Shown here one piece after another: positions 40,085 to 52,157 of a stretch of DNA of 64,000 nucleotides. The first letter of the stretch is position 1, and each line of letters starts with the position of its first letter. The position numbers and the translations under genes are program-made. The notes under the pieces were generated by a model. The model ran no database searches. It had not been told where the DNA came from and saw only the letters and a list, made by a program, of their open reading frames with translations. The stretch comes from Ecdyonurus torrentis (lineage: Eukaryota; Arthropoda; Insecta; Ephemeroptera; Heptageniidae): the NCBI GenBank assembly GCA_949318235.1, contig OX439131.1:38766557-38830556 (forward strand), written 5' to 3'.

Positions 40085-40607
40085 ATAGTTACTCGTATCT
40101 CGTATCTATAAGAAAATAGAAATAAAGTTAAATAAATAAAAATTTGAAACTATACTTGACATATTACACCATATAAAGTTTATGCTTCATGCTTTTGAAA
40201 TATAATTGATTCATTTAATTTTGTACCAATCTACTCTATATTATAACTTTGCTTTTACTTTTTAATAATTTTTTATATTATTTATTTTAATAAAATGCAT
40301 TCTTTTCTTTTATAAAAAGTTGAAGAGTTATTATAAACAAAATAATTATCATTTTATTTAATTAAAGATAAAACAAATTAAAGTCTTTTTATACATATTA
40401 TTATCTTAAAAGTAATTACATTTTTAATAGATATTGCAATGTAAAAACACTCAACTATAAGCATCAATTTTAATTACGTTCTTATTACTTCATAAATACA
40501 CTACCTATAATTAAAATACATTGAATGACCTATATTGTTGATTTTATTGTTTTTATTTTTATAAAATACTACTCTCATATTTTATTTTCAATAAAATAAT
40601 GTATATC
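39710..40607. other. AT-rich stretch with TA array
   Basis: A GTT run at about 39908-39926, then the TA array at 39998-40087, and otherwise AT-rich sequence with no gene seen. Confidence 0.55.
39998..40087. repeat. (TA)n microsatellite
   Basis: About 90 bp of TA repeats with one TG and one TT interruption. Confidence 0.95.
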
Positions 40608-40910
40608 AATGGATATGCATTCATGTTTAAGCCGACGCCATGTTGGATCACTCAATAACATGGACGGCATAGGAAAATAACTCATTTTGCCAGTTTAAAA
40701 ACACTATGCAATATTTTTGAGAGCATTGATGCTGTAAATATATTAAATTAGTATCTCAAGTATGTGAGAAAAATAGCAATAATAAAAAATTAACCGATTT
40801 CCAAAAGAAAATTGCCTAAAACTAAGTTTGTCATATGCTGAGCAATGTTATTCACTACGGCAGTATGACCTTTAAGCACATTAAATATGATGTCATGCGG
40901 ATACACCCTA
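40608..40910 (+). mobile_element. Family B MITE, copy 4
   Basis: Ends in ATACACCCTA; the left end, GGATATGCATTCATG, has lost the exact TAGGGT terminus. The body matches copy 3 over almost its full length. It carries GATGTCATGC, the decayed form of GACGTCATGC. No family A insertion. Confidence 0.82.
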
Positions 40911-42330
40911 TACTAAAAATAAAACATTATATATTTATTTTTACTATATCACAGAGAAATGATGTTATATTAAATCACATAAAAAGTTATTATTGATTTT
41001 TTTTATTTGCATCACTGTGATCGAATAAGTGTTGTCACAAGGTTATAATAATATGCTTTCATTTTATGCACTGTAACAAGTTATAGAACTTATAAATATA
41101 ATTAATTAATTATAGACGTATTAATTAATTAAAAGCAATACAGAAATCATAAGTAAGTTTGCTTATAGATAACATTTAAAAAAGACTGTAATACAAATTT
41201 TCAGTGTATTATAAAAAAATATTCTAAATTGTAAATACTATAGTTTATTAACATTATTTTTTACATACTTTTATTTTGAACAATATATAAAATATGATCA
41301 CTCATTTCTCATTTTAGAAGTTTTATAGATTTTAATATTGTTGAGTACACAAACTTTTTAAGAAGATAATAGACATTTAAACTAAAACACTTATTTGTTT
41401 TTAGGTTACACTTTAAATTTCTATGTTTTTTTTACATAATTGTTATTACTTTGTAAGAAGAAATGTTAAATTGTACATAAATAATGTATTATTATTGTTT
41501 CTAACTAGAATATTTGTCCAAAAATAGTCAAAACTTGGTTTTGTTGACTTCATTTTTTCTCTAGCAAACAATGCAAATATAAATCAAAAGCTTATTTATT
41601 AGTTAAAAAAAAACATTTAAAACATTTTATAAAAACAAAACTTTCCTTTTAGCGTAATATAAATTTTTTTTAATGTTATTTTTAAATAAACTAAAGCAGA
41701 ATATAATAATTCAAAATTTTGTATTTTGTGGGCTCATATTATTTTTCCATTTCACTTCTAATTTGTATATTATGTCAGTGTGATGGATTTACGTAGAAAC
41801 TAATAATGCAGTACAGCAATACATATCTACTATGATAAGCGTGATTACTTTATTAAAAAATATTTTCCCAATATGCTATCTTTACAACAACAACAACAAC
41901 AACGACGACGACAACGACAACAAAGCATTTTTTATAATAGCCATGAAAAACAATGAAATTGAATTAAAATTACTTTTAAATGCTATGTAAACATGTGTCA
42001 TGTGTGAGCACCGTACTTAAAATAATTTTTTTGTTTTAAAATAAATATAATATACAAATAACTTATTTGTTTAAATATTAACTAATTTGATAAGTTTATT
42101 ATTGTGTATAATATAGTTTTGACAATCAAGGAGAGATAGAGAATCCCCACACATGTTTGAATGAGTTTATTGTTTGAAAACAGTAATGTGTCTTACTGGA
42201 GAAAATTTTTGGTTGAATTATTCGTATTATTTAACTGTGCATTTATAGTAAACAAGGTTCTATCTAAATACAGTACCTCTAAAAGTGCTTTAAATGTTAA
42301 AATAATAATAATAAATAGGGGTCAATTGTC

Positions 42331-42361
<31 letters not shown>

Positions 42362-42400
42362 CTTTCTTCATCGAACATCTGATTGGTTACAGGTCACCAC
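40911..42400. other. AT-rich stretch, no gene seen
   Basis: AT-rich unique sequence with a CAA/CGA trinucleotide run at about 41885-41922 and a poly-T run at 42332-42361. The frame at 42161-42382 ends in the poly-T run (a run of F) and is not credible. Confidence 0.6.
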
Positions 42401-42410
42401 CGGTAACAAG

Positions 42411-42901
42411 CAGACTTGGGCAGTAACGACGCTATGTCATTTCACTTTCTTTTTAAACAATAACGAAACATCATTATTTTGCAATATAGCAGTTACAAGT
42501 AACGGTAACGCGTTACTTTTTCAAGTAACTTTTGCCATGTAACGACATTACTATTTAATAATTCTAGTAATGAAATAAATAAATTTTTATATCAATAAGT
42601 ACATAAATATGCTTTCGTCATTACTCTTGTGATTTTTATTTAAATCTGTCTATTTATACATGATCAGAAAACAACAACAACAACATTTTAAATGTGTTTT
42701 TGAAAATATTGTTATTTCGTAAGAATTTTTTTTAAGTAGCGCTAAAAGTAACTTCACTACTTTTAAGAGTCAGTATAGTGAGTAACGTAGTGTAACTACT
42801 TTTCAAAAACTGTAACAAGTAACGTAGTATCATTACTTTGTCACGAAGTAGTGAGTAACGTAACGATCAGTTATAAAAAATTGGTAACGTGGCCAAGTCT
42901 G
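42411..42901. mobile_element. hAT-type non-autonomous element, 491 bp
   Basis: Terminal inverted repeats CAGACTTGGGC and GGCCAAGTCTG are flanked by an 8-bp target duplication, GTAACAAG at 42403-42410 and GTAACAAA at 42902-42909 (7 of 8 match). The subterminal regions are full of GTAACG, AAGTAAC and GTTACTT motifs in both orientations. Ends starting CAG with 8-bp duplications are characteristic of hAT transposons. No transposase frame, so it depends on a helper elsewhere. Confidence 0.9.
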
Positions 42902-42909
42902 GTAACAAA

Positions 42910-44205
42910 CACTACTTACAGTAAACCCTAATTTTTTTATTCAATGTTGTTTCTTCAATGATATAGTATATTATAAGCATTAATTAACAGTGATTAATCA
43001 CTATAAAATAATATATTGCCTAGTATAACGATAAATACAAATATTTTAGATTCCAGATTTTTCCTTCTTTTTTTTTTTTTAATACAAACTTTAATGTAAA
43101 AAAAAAATAAAGAGAACACATCCCCTGCGATTTCTATATCTTCCTGTTTTATATATAACTCGATTACTAGTAAGTGGATGGAAGTAACTGGTGGTTTTTA
43201 CACGAGATACTCAAAGCTATTGCAGCAAACACTCATTATTAACTTACAGACATTGGAGCAGTATTGCAATATATTATACTCAAGTGCAGAATTTAGAATA
43301 TGCATTTTCTTACTACCTAAACATGTAGTATAAGAAAACTATTGATAGCTCGTTGTACCATACTGATGCAAGTCTATATATAGCATATTATTATATTACA
43401 TTTTAATATGGATGATGGGTACTGATGTATGAAATCAGTACCAGTAAGTAGAATATTTTATGTATTATTACATGTTTGGTATTCTAATGTTATTTCTATC
43501 ATAGATTTCTATTCAGTTATATTAGTTCCTTTGAGTTGAAGTAAAAAACATATATATATATTTTTATTAATAAAATCTCTACTTTGAATTATTATTTCAC
43601 AATTTTTTATTATCATCTACAATTTGAATTTTAAACACTTTAAAATCTTACACTTTACAATGTTTCTAGTTTTTCTGAAATATTTAATAGATTTAAAGAT
43701 GAGTACGTTTCCATTTTATAATAAAATATAAATTCTGCAACGCAGCACGTGCTGCAAATATAGTTTTATTGGTTAAATTTGTGACGAAGCGGTTTAATAC
43801 TATACTTTAGACATATCGCTCAAAAAAAAAAAATAATAATAATAAAAAGCTTTTCTCTTCTATTTTTTTTAATACAACGTGGATCTCTATACGTCATATT
43901 TTATCAAATTTAAATTTTATCAAGCATAAGATATTTATAACTTATAACATTTTTTTTATTCATATTTTTCACACACATAATATATAGTACACGGCACAAT
44001 TTGTTGTTTATAGATCCAATATAAATATAACAGAGTTGAAATTGTATTTCAGTAGTAAACTTGTTGATTATTATGTATACATTGTGTATATGTATTATTG
44101 TGAAAATAGAAAAATATGATTATGAAATACAAATACAGTGCAACGTTAGTTGCAAGTTTATAAAATATAGTAATCAAAGGATTATAATTGGAATAGTAAA
44201 AAAAA
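42910..44205. other. AT-rich stretch, no gene seen
   Basis: AT-rich sequence. The only structure noted is a perfect 14-bp palindrome GCAGCACGTGCTGC at 43742-43755, which contains an E-box CACGTG. Confidence 0.55.
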
Positions 44206-44312
44206 ACATACGCGGTAAAAAAAATTACTACCTATGGCAGGTATATGAATCCTGTGTTTTTCAATTACATTTTATGTAAATAACCTATCAAAACAGGGAA
44301 AAAAAGTTTAGG

Positions 44313-44454
44313 AAGCGGAAATCACGTGATGGTAAAAGTGGAAGAAAACTTCGCGCTAGCAGCAAGCTAGGCTTGAGCCCCTCCCACTTTTAACAGCACG
44401 TGGTTTCCTTTCCGGCACTTCCATTTCCGCTTTTTAGCTTTACATAAGCGGTCA
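44313..44454. mobile_element. Family G palindrome, unit 1 (left arm shortened)
   Basis: The right arm reads TAACAGCACGTGGTTTCC then CCGGCACTTCC and ends ACATAAGCGGTCA. The left arm starts at AAGCGGAAAT and has lost the terminal part plus about 20 bp. The centre includes AGCAGCAAGCTAGGCTTGAG. It lies one base from unit 2. Confidence 0.75.
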
Positions 44455-44455
44455 A

Positions 44456-44643
44456 TGACTGCTTCTGTTTCTTCAAAATGCGGAAAAGGAAGTGCCGGAA
44501 AAGGAAACCACGTGATGGTAAAAGTGGGAGAAAACTTGATGCCAGCAGCAAGCTAACCTTGAGCTACCTCCCACTTTTACCATCACGTGGTTTCCTCTGC
44601 CGGTCACTTCTTTTTCCGCATTTTGAGTAAACAGAAGCAGTTA
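44456..44643. mobile_element. Family G palindrome, unit 2
   Basis: A full foldback unit of about 188 bp. Arms run from TGACTGCTTCTG to CAGAAGCAGTTA, through CAAAATGCGGAAAAGGAAGT and AAACCACGTGATGGTAAAAG and their complements. CACGTG occurs in both arms. It matches the unit at 52158-52344. Confidence 0.82.
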
Positions 44644-44838
44644 ATGTATATTTTAATTTGGAACAGGTAATCATAAAAAAACAACACCAGTTAATCTAAG
44701 TGAGTCAAACCTTTATTGTGGCATATTGCACCTGCATTAGGTATTACTGTACTATAATAATACCTATTCTAAGTTATATGTCTATCTATTGCATTTACAG
44801 GATTTTAATACCTGCGTTAATTATTAATTTTTTCCGTG

Positions 44839-47800
44839 TAGCATTTGTTTGCGCTAAATTTGTTGTGTGCTAATAAATTATATTATATCATTTTACCGTT
44901 GTTTGACATTAAAAAACAAAGGGAAAACTGTTTTGATATATTATTGTTGATTGCCGATGTTGATTCTACAGAGTTAATTATATGTTGGAACAAAACAAAA
45001 ATATTTTATTTTAAAAATTGTCATTATTTATGTTATATTGTAAATTATTAATATTATTATTATTGTTAAAATATAACAAATGAATTATTTGTATATACAT
45101 TGAATTTTATTGTGAATTTTACATTAGAATATATTATATAGAGTGACAAAAACTAAACAACAGTATTTTATTCACAGTTTGAAGTGGTGTACATCATATG
45201 AGTGGAAAGGGGAGATAGAGACAAAGAGCGAGAGAGAGAGAGTTATTTTTGTGTTATATATTGAAGCTTGCCAAAAATTTAACAAATTTTTTGTTCAATT
45301 TGAAAAGTGTATTTTGAGCTCACAAGATTATACTTTGAAAGAAGCAATTTTTTTTTTGTTATACTAAATTTTAGTTTTAGTTATACGCCAATTTTCTTCA
45401 TTAATTTCAAAAGTAAAAGTATATTTAAAAATATGATAACTAATCTAATGTTTTATAAAGAAACTGCTTTTTTAATACTGGTAAAAATTTGCAATGTTAA
45501 ACATATACATACAATGCAAAAGTTACGCAATTAAAAAAAAAAGGCTATTTTTTTTTTAATTATGTAATAATGCATTTACTTTATTAATTAGAATAAGTCT
45601 CATATAATTAAAAAAAATCATGCAATCTAATGCAATAATTCAAATATTTTATTATGAAACATGAGAAATAGTTCTTATCTATGATTCAACATGAAGTCTG
45701 TGGTTCATTTCCCGATCGCGTGTATGGAATACGTGTGAAATAAGAGAATAGTACTTACGTTTCTATTCTATATAGTTCTCTCTATACGTAAGTTTCATAT
45801 TATATCACATGGTTGGTACATATGAAACCTAACATAATGGTAGACATTTGACGCATCAGTGTAAATCCATTACTTTTCAGATAATCTGGAAATAGAGTAC
45901 TTGTCTACGTATTGTATGTTACCTGATGTAGAGACCGATGTTATCAAGGTGATTATTGAAGTAATTTACACCTTTGTAAGGAGAGGTTAATTATTTCAGA
46001 GTTCAAGTCTCATATTATAGGAAAGACCTCTAATAATATTCTCCTATTTCTTTCTTTTTTATACTGTTAAATAGTATATAATTTTAGGTGAAATTAACAC
46101 AAAACGGTATTCTTGGCCGATGGTATTTCTTGGAATAATAACAATGAATTAGAACATGAATTAGTCTCATCTATTTTATTTTCACTTTTTATAAAAATTA
46201 AGTTAATGGTTAAAATATAAATACTTTTCAATTATTTGCTTTATTATGATTATAAAACCAGCAAATTATGAACTGCTTGGGTCAATAAAAGTTCTTAGCT
46301 CTTTAAATTGTTATATAATTAACATGAAGACAATTGCAATAAAAAATGTGCTCAAATTCAATTTAATTCATTTATTTATTCAGCAACAGATTAAGTACAA
46401 TACATATATATACGTATAGTTAAAACAAAACGTAACAAAATACATACTCAAATTGAAATTCATCAATTATGCAGAATTGTAAATAACAAAGAAAAATAAT
46501 AATCCTTGATTGTACTGTAAATTAGAATACTCTCTATGTGATGTTTATTGTAGATAATTTATTTAATTACTGAATAAAATAATTATATATAAATATATTG
46601 TACATATTTTTAATATAATATGCAAATAAATAACAAATATTATACAAAATAAATGAAATTGGTTATTTGTAATTTTAATAAATCTCTTAATCCTAATGAG
46701 TTTTAAATCTAATCTCTCTATAAAGCCTGCGAAAAAGGATTGAACATTGTGTTTTAAGTAAAAAATTAATTCCATATTCACAAAACAATACCGACTGGTT
46801 ATATAAATCCTATATGTTTATTTATAATAGTTTATACTATAAAATCCTAATATTATTTACTTTTGTTATTTCATTATTAGTTGTGGTATAAATAAATACA
46901 GCTTTTTATCACAACATAAAATGTTAAGAATTTATCTGAGTTATTTAATGTATCTAAGTTTTTAATTTGCGTGCGAGAATTAACTCTGAGAGAAAACGTT
47001 ATTATATCTACTTCTTGTTGTTTTAAGCTTAGCTTTTAAGGTTAAATTCCTAAGTGCAATGCGCAATGCACAATAATAACTAAATAATAATAATAATAAA
47101 CTTTTGCACGATTGCCAGTTTAAAAAAGAATGAAAAAAATTAATAAGCGAATCTATTATTAAAATATTTCACATTGCATTTAAAATTGCCAAAAAGTTGA
47201 CTTGAATACCACCATTATATCACGCTTTATTTATATATTTGGTTACAAAAAAATTAATCAAAAATATAACTGTTTAGTATTTGGTGTTCTTATTATATAA
47301 AAAAGTATATAAAAAAAAACATAGTGCCTTTGAATTGATGTGTAATATTTGAACCTATAACAACCAAAATCATGTTTTCCGATGAGAAAACTGTAACTAA
47401 AACAAAAAAATGAGATTTGAAATAAATAGAATAAATGGCGATATAATACATGAAAGTAAAAGACATTCAAAAGGAATATAAAACATTTATAACTTTTTAT
47501 ACCGTTGCTGCCTTACTGTATTTCATATAAATATTTTAAGATAACGTTTTTTTTTTATCAAACAGCTATTTTATATTCCATTTCCATAAAGTTAAAAAAT
47601 AATATTATATTCAATCATGCGATCAGAATTTCTAACAGTAATATTTATTTTTTATGCATATTATTTCAGTATATTTATAAGTATATAAGAACTATAAAAT
47701 TGAGCATTTGCATGCATCGAACTTTTGACATACGTAATATAAAAAGATCAAACGACATTTTATTATTTACATTTCAGTTTTTTGTTAAATTACTTAAGAG

Positions 47801-49330
47801 ACTAAGCTTGTGTCTTTAAATGTTTTATTTCCTTTTTTTCAAATGAAGTTGTATGAAGTATTTATAAATTATAATGTAATAAATATTACGAAGCAATTTT
47901 TGTTAGATTTAAAATTACATTTTACATCCCTTACGGTGATAAACGTCATGAGAAGAAGACTGTTTATTTTGGCATTGTTCCAAAATGTAACCAAAAATTC
48001 AATTTTCTTCTCTACCTTAAGCACAAATCCCATTTATTTCATTTCCTGACTAATTGGTCATTTGGGTTACATTAAACTGAAGTTATAATATGACACAAAA
48101 CTATTTACAGCTATGGGAATATTTAAATTGAGTTTTGTCTTCTCTTTGTTCTATACTTTTACTTATAGACAAACTTATTTTAATTTATTTTTGTTTCCGT
48201 TGTTCTCTTATAGTTTTATATTATATAGGTTTACGTTTAAAAGAGATATGTGACCTGCATATCTTAACAAGAAATAACATCATTTATTTATAATTTTCTT
48301 TATTTTAATCTTTTAATAATAAAAAAACATATAATATATGAAAAACTAGAACTTGTCATTTGACTTTTTTGAAGTAAGAAAAGTAGTTTATAATATAGGG
48401 AATTAAAATAAGTTCTTAAAGCTATTTTAGATACATTAATCAAATGAACTTCAGATTTAGATATATATTTATAAATTTATTAACAAAATATGATGGATTA
48501 CATGGAATAAATTTAATATTGAATACATTCAGGATTATTTAATCAATTTTCATAAAATGAAAAAAAAAATTAAATAATGTTTTTCAAGTGTTATATTGAT
48601 ATTAAAATAATAAAAATAACAATGTATATTCCATGCATTTTAACAATAAAATTACGTGAAAAAAATAATAAAGCGTTATAATAAAATATTGTATAATTCA
48701 TATTTCAATTATGAAAGCTTTATTAAAAGTTCAAGGTTTTTTTATAACAGCAAAGTTGAGATTTATATATGCAGTGGATGTTAAAACTCGAGAGTAAAAA
48801 TAAAATGTAAAGTTTTTTTATTTTTATACACAGTGTGGTAGTAAATTATCCCGCAATTTCTTTGTTTTAAGTACTCTTGTTATTTACATAAACAAGTTAA
48901 TAAAAAACATTTTCACTTCAAAAGTTTATTTATAGATTTTTATATCAACTTTTTGCTCAGTGGTAAAAAGCAATCATAGCTTCTTAATTAAAATAAAGAA
49001 AGAAGAAGATGATATAAATTAAATATTGCTATCCTTTGAAAAATTCTCTTTAATTATTTATTTATAGATGAAATTGCATAAATTGTAAAGATCATTGTGT
49101 TCTTAGATATCATTAATTATCATATTCTTTTCAAAGCAAATTAGTATTGAAAGGAAGAAGGGCTTTTATGCAAATATAAACTTGTTAGTTGTATATCTAA
49201 TTGCAGAACTATTTGAAATAGATTATTAATTCATGCTTTCGTTTTGTTATCAAATCATAGCAAAAATACAATTTTAATTTATATTATTATCATATATTAA
49301 TATTATTAATTTTTTAATTATTAATATTAT
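44839..49330. other. AT-rich stretch, no confirmed gene
   Basis: About 4.5 kb of AT-rich DNA. Open frames such as 47505-47819 are long for the window but are composed of F, I, Y, L, K and N and show no motif. One GC-richer segment at 45881-45975 is treated as a candidate exon. Confidence 0.5.
45881..45975 (+). other. Candidate exon (low confidence)
   Basis: Preceded by the acceptor CCATTACTTTTCAG and followed by GTAAGG at 45976; an alternative donor is GTGATT at 45949. One frame is open from just upstream of the acceptor through D-N-L-E-I-E-Y-L-S-T-Y-C-M-L-P-D-V-E-T-D to a TAA at 45988-45990. Its amino-acid make-up is more protein-like than that of the AT-rich frames around it. No family is recognised. 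Confidence 0.25.
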
Positions 49331-49499
49331 AAAAAAAGCTGTTAATATTCATATTGATTTCAAAAGGACTAATATTGGGAAAATGTCAATTTTAACTAAA
49401 GGGATAAATTTATTTAATGACCTACCTGCTAATATAAAAAACAGGGGCTCTTTATCAAAATTTATACAAGCTATAAAAATGCACCTATTAGGCGATTAG
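49290..49499 (+). pseudogene. 5'-truncated non-LTR retrotransposon, C-terminal end of ORF2
   Basis: An open frame ending at TAG 49497-49499 reads R-T-N-I-G-K-M-S-I-L, then G-I-N-L-F-N-D-L-P-A-N-I-K-N, then S-L-S-K-F-I-Q-A-I-K-M-H-L-L-G-D. This matches the usual layout of the region after the reverse transcriptase domain in CR1/Jockey-like LINEs, where a W/L-N-x-L-P-x-x-I motif is followed by S-L-x-x-F-K and a final K-x-x-L-L. The catalytic reverse transcriptase motifs are absent, so the copy is 5'-truncated and inactive. Its exact 5' junction is not visible because the upstream sequence is AT-rich. It is followed by AT-repeat and TAA-rich sequence. Confidence 0.72.
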
Positions 49500-49509
49500 C
49501 ATATGACTC

Positions 49510-49512
<3 letters not shown>

Positions 49513-49577
<65 letters not shown>
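49513..49577. repeat. (TA)n microsatellite after the LINE tail
   Basis: About 65 bp of TA repeats starting 13 bp after the LINE stop codon, followed further on by GTT and TAA repeats. It may have grown from the LINE's simple-repeat tail. Confidence 0.93.
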
Positions 49578-49579
<2 letters not shown>

Positions 49580-49980
49580 CTGTATTATATCTGATAATAT
49601 TGTTGTTGTTGTTGTTTTCCTAATCACTGATTAGGAAAAAAAAATAATAATAATAATTGAAAAATAATAATAATAAACTTTAATAATCATTATCTTAATC
49701 ATATTTTACTTATAAATAGGATGTCAAGTTGATTCCATTTAATTGAAGTATCGTTTTTCTCAATGTATATTATATTGTTCCTTTCATATTGTTTATTATT
49801 TTGTTCTGTTAAAATAGTATGACTTATACTATATGTGCTTAAAAATACAGATTTATTTTTTTATATAATATTATTCTTTCTTTAAATTTAATCTTTCTTT
49901 ACTAAAATGCTTTCATATGAGCGCTGCTCGCTGAATGCAATAACAATATAAACGACCAATGTAAATATGTATATGTATAA

Positions 49981-50977
49981 CAGGGTTACCAACTATCCTC
50001 TTTTTAAGAGGACATCCTCTTTTTCGGGCTTTTGTCCTCTGTCCTCTCAAGTACCAAAAAGGACAAGGACTGTCCTCTTTTTGGCCTTCAAAAAGAGGAC
50101 AACAAAAAGTTAATTTAGTAGAAAAAATTTAAGGAAATTTCAAAAAAATTCTTTCGCCTGCGGCAAGCAAAACTTAGCGCAACTTCTCTAAAATGCATTT
50201 AATTTATTTTATTTAAAAAAAAAAAGTTAGTTAGAAAATATAAGCACACCTAAAGACCAACAATATACTAATTAAGTGCTAGCAAATGATTTGATGTTCC
50301 TGTCACAATTTTAATGTTTACTTTTTTTATGGGGGAAATGAAACGAACAGAAATTTAACAAAAAATATACTTATTAAATGAAAAAACTAGCTGCGATAGT
50401 AAAATTGATTGAAAAACAGGAAACCGTCTGAGAAATATTGACTTAGGGGTTATTTTGTACCATATTTTATACCATATGTATGGCATCATTTTGATGCCAT
50501 TTTCTAAAATTCCTGGATAATTTTTTTTTCAAGTTCCATCTCTAGATTTATCTGTTCAGGGTGCAGGACACACGGGATGATTAAAAAAAATTGCATCTCT
50601 TTTCTAATAAAAATAGCACGTAATTATTTTGTGGCCCAGGTAGTTTAAACTAAAAAATTAAAGTTTCTTCATAAATAGCTTTATAGGTATTGCCAAAAAC
50701 ACAATGATTGAAACATAAAATAAAAAAAGAAAATTTTAGAAATAAACATTATTTTATGATAATTAGATCCTGAGAAAAAAATCTGATATATAGTATTGCT
50801 CAATTTTTAATTCTCTCTCTATATATCTTTTTTTTTTTCCTTCAAATGTTTATAAATTTAAATATTTTTAAATATTTTGTACATTCTAATAACTAAAAAA
50901 TTAAGTATATTGGCCACAAATTTTTATCCTCTTTCTCATTACAACTTTAAAAAGTAATTAAAAATTCCTCAACTGCT

Positions 50978-51012
<35 letters not shown>

Positions 51013-51521
51013 TGAAATATTGAATAATGGAGCTTATTGGTTTAACGCTCAAGGAAAGCTAAGGGTCCCCTAATTTAACATTACACTAATGAGGAGAAAA
51101 AGTTATTATTATTATTATTTATTTTTTTCAATTTTTGAGAACACTTAATCTCTGCCCGATTCTGGAGAAATTTACATGAGAAATACAAGGCATAATAGGC
51201 GTGTTTTAAGCCTAGAAATTTTTTAAGATTTTTTTTTAACCGACAACCTCCAAATTACATTATATATTTTTTAATATTTTTGGACCTAATTATTTAATAA
51301 AAATATTCATATCTTACGTTAAATGAATGGTTTTAAAATAAGATTAAAATACTCAAACATGGGCCAGAAATAGCACCAAATTGTGAATTTTAATCCAAAA
51401 TTCTCAAAATTTCTTGCGGGGACACCCCCGCACCCCCGGCAGGGGGGTGTCCCCCCCTGCACCCCCCCTCAGTATAGGGTAACCTGTCCTCTTTTCATGT
51501 TTCAAATAGTTGGTAACCCTG
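49981..51521. mobile_element. hAT-type element, 1.54 kb, perfect 8-bp target duplication
   Basis: Terminal inverted repeats CAGGGTTACCAACTA and TAGTTGGTAACCCTG are flanked by identical ATGTATAA (49973-49980 and 51522-51529). Subterminal regions repeat GTCCTCTTTTT and AAAAAGAGGAC in both orientations. No long open frame survives, so it is non-autonomous or a decayed autonomous copy. The interior contains a 32-bp poly-A run (50979-51010) and a very GC-rich hairpin near the right end. Confidence 0.93.
51418..51468. other. GC-rich hairpin inside the hAT element
   Basis: GGGGACACCCCC at 51418-51429 pairs perfectly with GGGGGTGTCCCC at 51443-51454, and a C-rich run follows. The G-rich strand could also form a quadruplex. 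It is the most GC-rich stretch in the window. Confidence 0.85.
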
Positions 51522-51529
51522 ATGTATAA

Positions 51530-52150
51530 CCTTATGTGAAATAAAATAAAAATAAAATAAAATATTTAAGGGTAGAAATTTTACAAAATTTCAAACTTTT
51601 AGAGTTTCAAATTTCTATGAATATATAAAATTGAGATGCTGACATTATAATACATACACGTCTTCTTTCATATATTATGATATTTAAATGTGTAAGTTAA
51701 TACACAACAACTTGCTTTCAAAAATAATAATAATTAAGTTTACCGTTTGCATCTATTGTAAGGAAGAAAACAAATTATTATATTCTTATATGAATAATGC
51801 AATTTCCTTTCTTCATTGTTATTTTTGCTCCACTTTTATTTCTCAACAGGAAAAAAAAAATTCTCTCTGGTTAGCAAGATGTGCACGTGCTTTTTTCATA
51901 GTAATAAAAATTTCCTCTTTCTTCCTGAGGAAATATATAATATAAAATAAGCTCAAGTTTCATTTCTAACCCTTAAAAATAAATTGAGTTTCTCAAACAA
52001 CTACATATTTTAGAATATCAATTTAATTAATTATCGATTTTACCAGAATGTAAACAAAAGACAAAACTATGAAGTATATGTTTTGGTTGACGAAAAAATT
52101 ACGCCTTTTTTTTAAAATTATATTCTTGATAATATTATTATATATTTTCC
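51530..52150. other. AT-rich stretch, no gene seen
   Basis: AT-rich sequence. A plus-strand frame at 51688-51945 has no known motif. Confidence 0.5.
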
Positions 52151-52157
52151 AAAATAA

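Larger units (their letters stand above)
44211..44838 (-). mobile_element. Family H MITE, copy 1, interrupted by two G palindromes
   Basis: Outer ends CGCGGTAAAAAAAATTACTA and TTTTTTCCGTG, flanked by TA. The body matches the reverse complement of copy 2 at 61493: GGCAGGTA and AATCCTGT at the left, then GGAACAGGTA, ATTGCACCTGCATTAGGTAT and GGATTTTAATACCTGC at the right. Between about 44290 and 44643 it is split by two palindromic family G units. Without the insert it would be roughly 270 bp, close to copy 2. Confidence 0.8.

Noticed and set aside
45995..46030. Sequence resembling a tRNA T-arm (GAGTTCAAGTCTCAT)
   Set aside because: No matching acceptor stem, A box or cloverleaf could be built around it. 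No other tRNA candidate survived either.
47505..47819. 104-codon plus-strand frame as a gene
   Set aside because: Composition is that of random AT-rich DNA, with no motif, no credible start context and no neighbouring exon.
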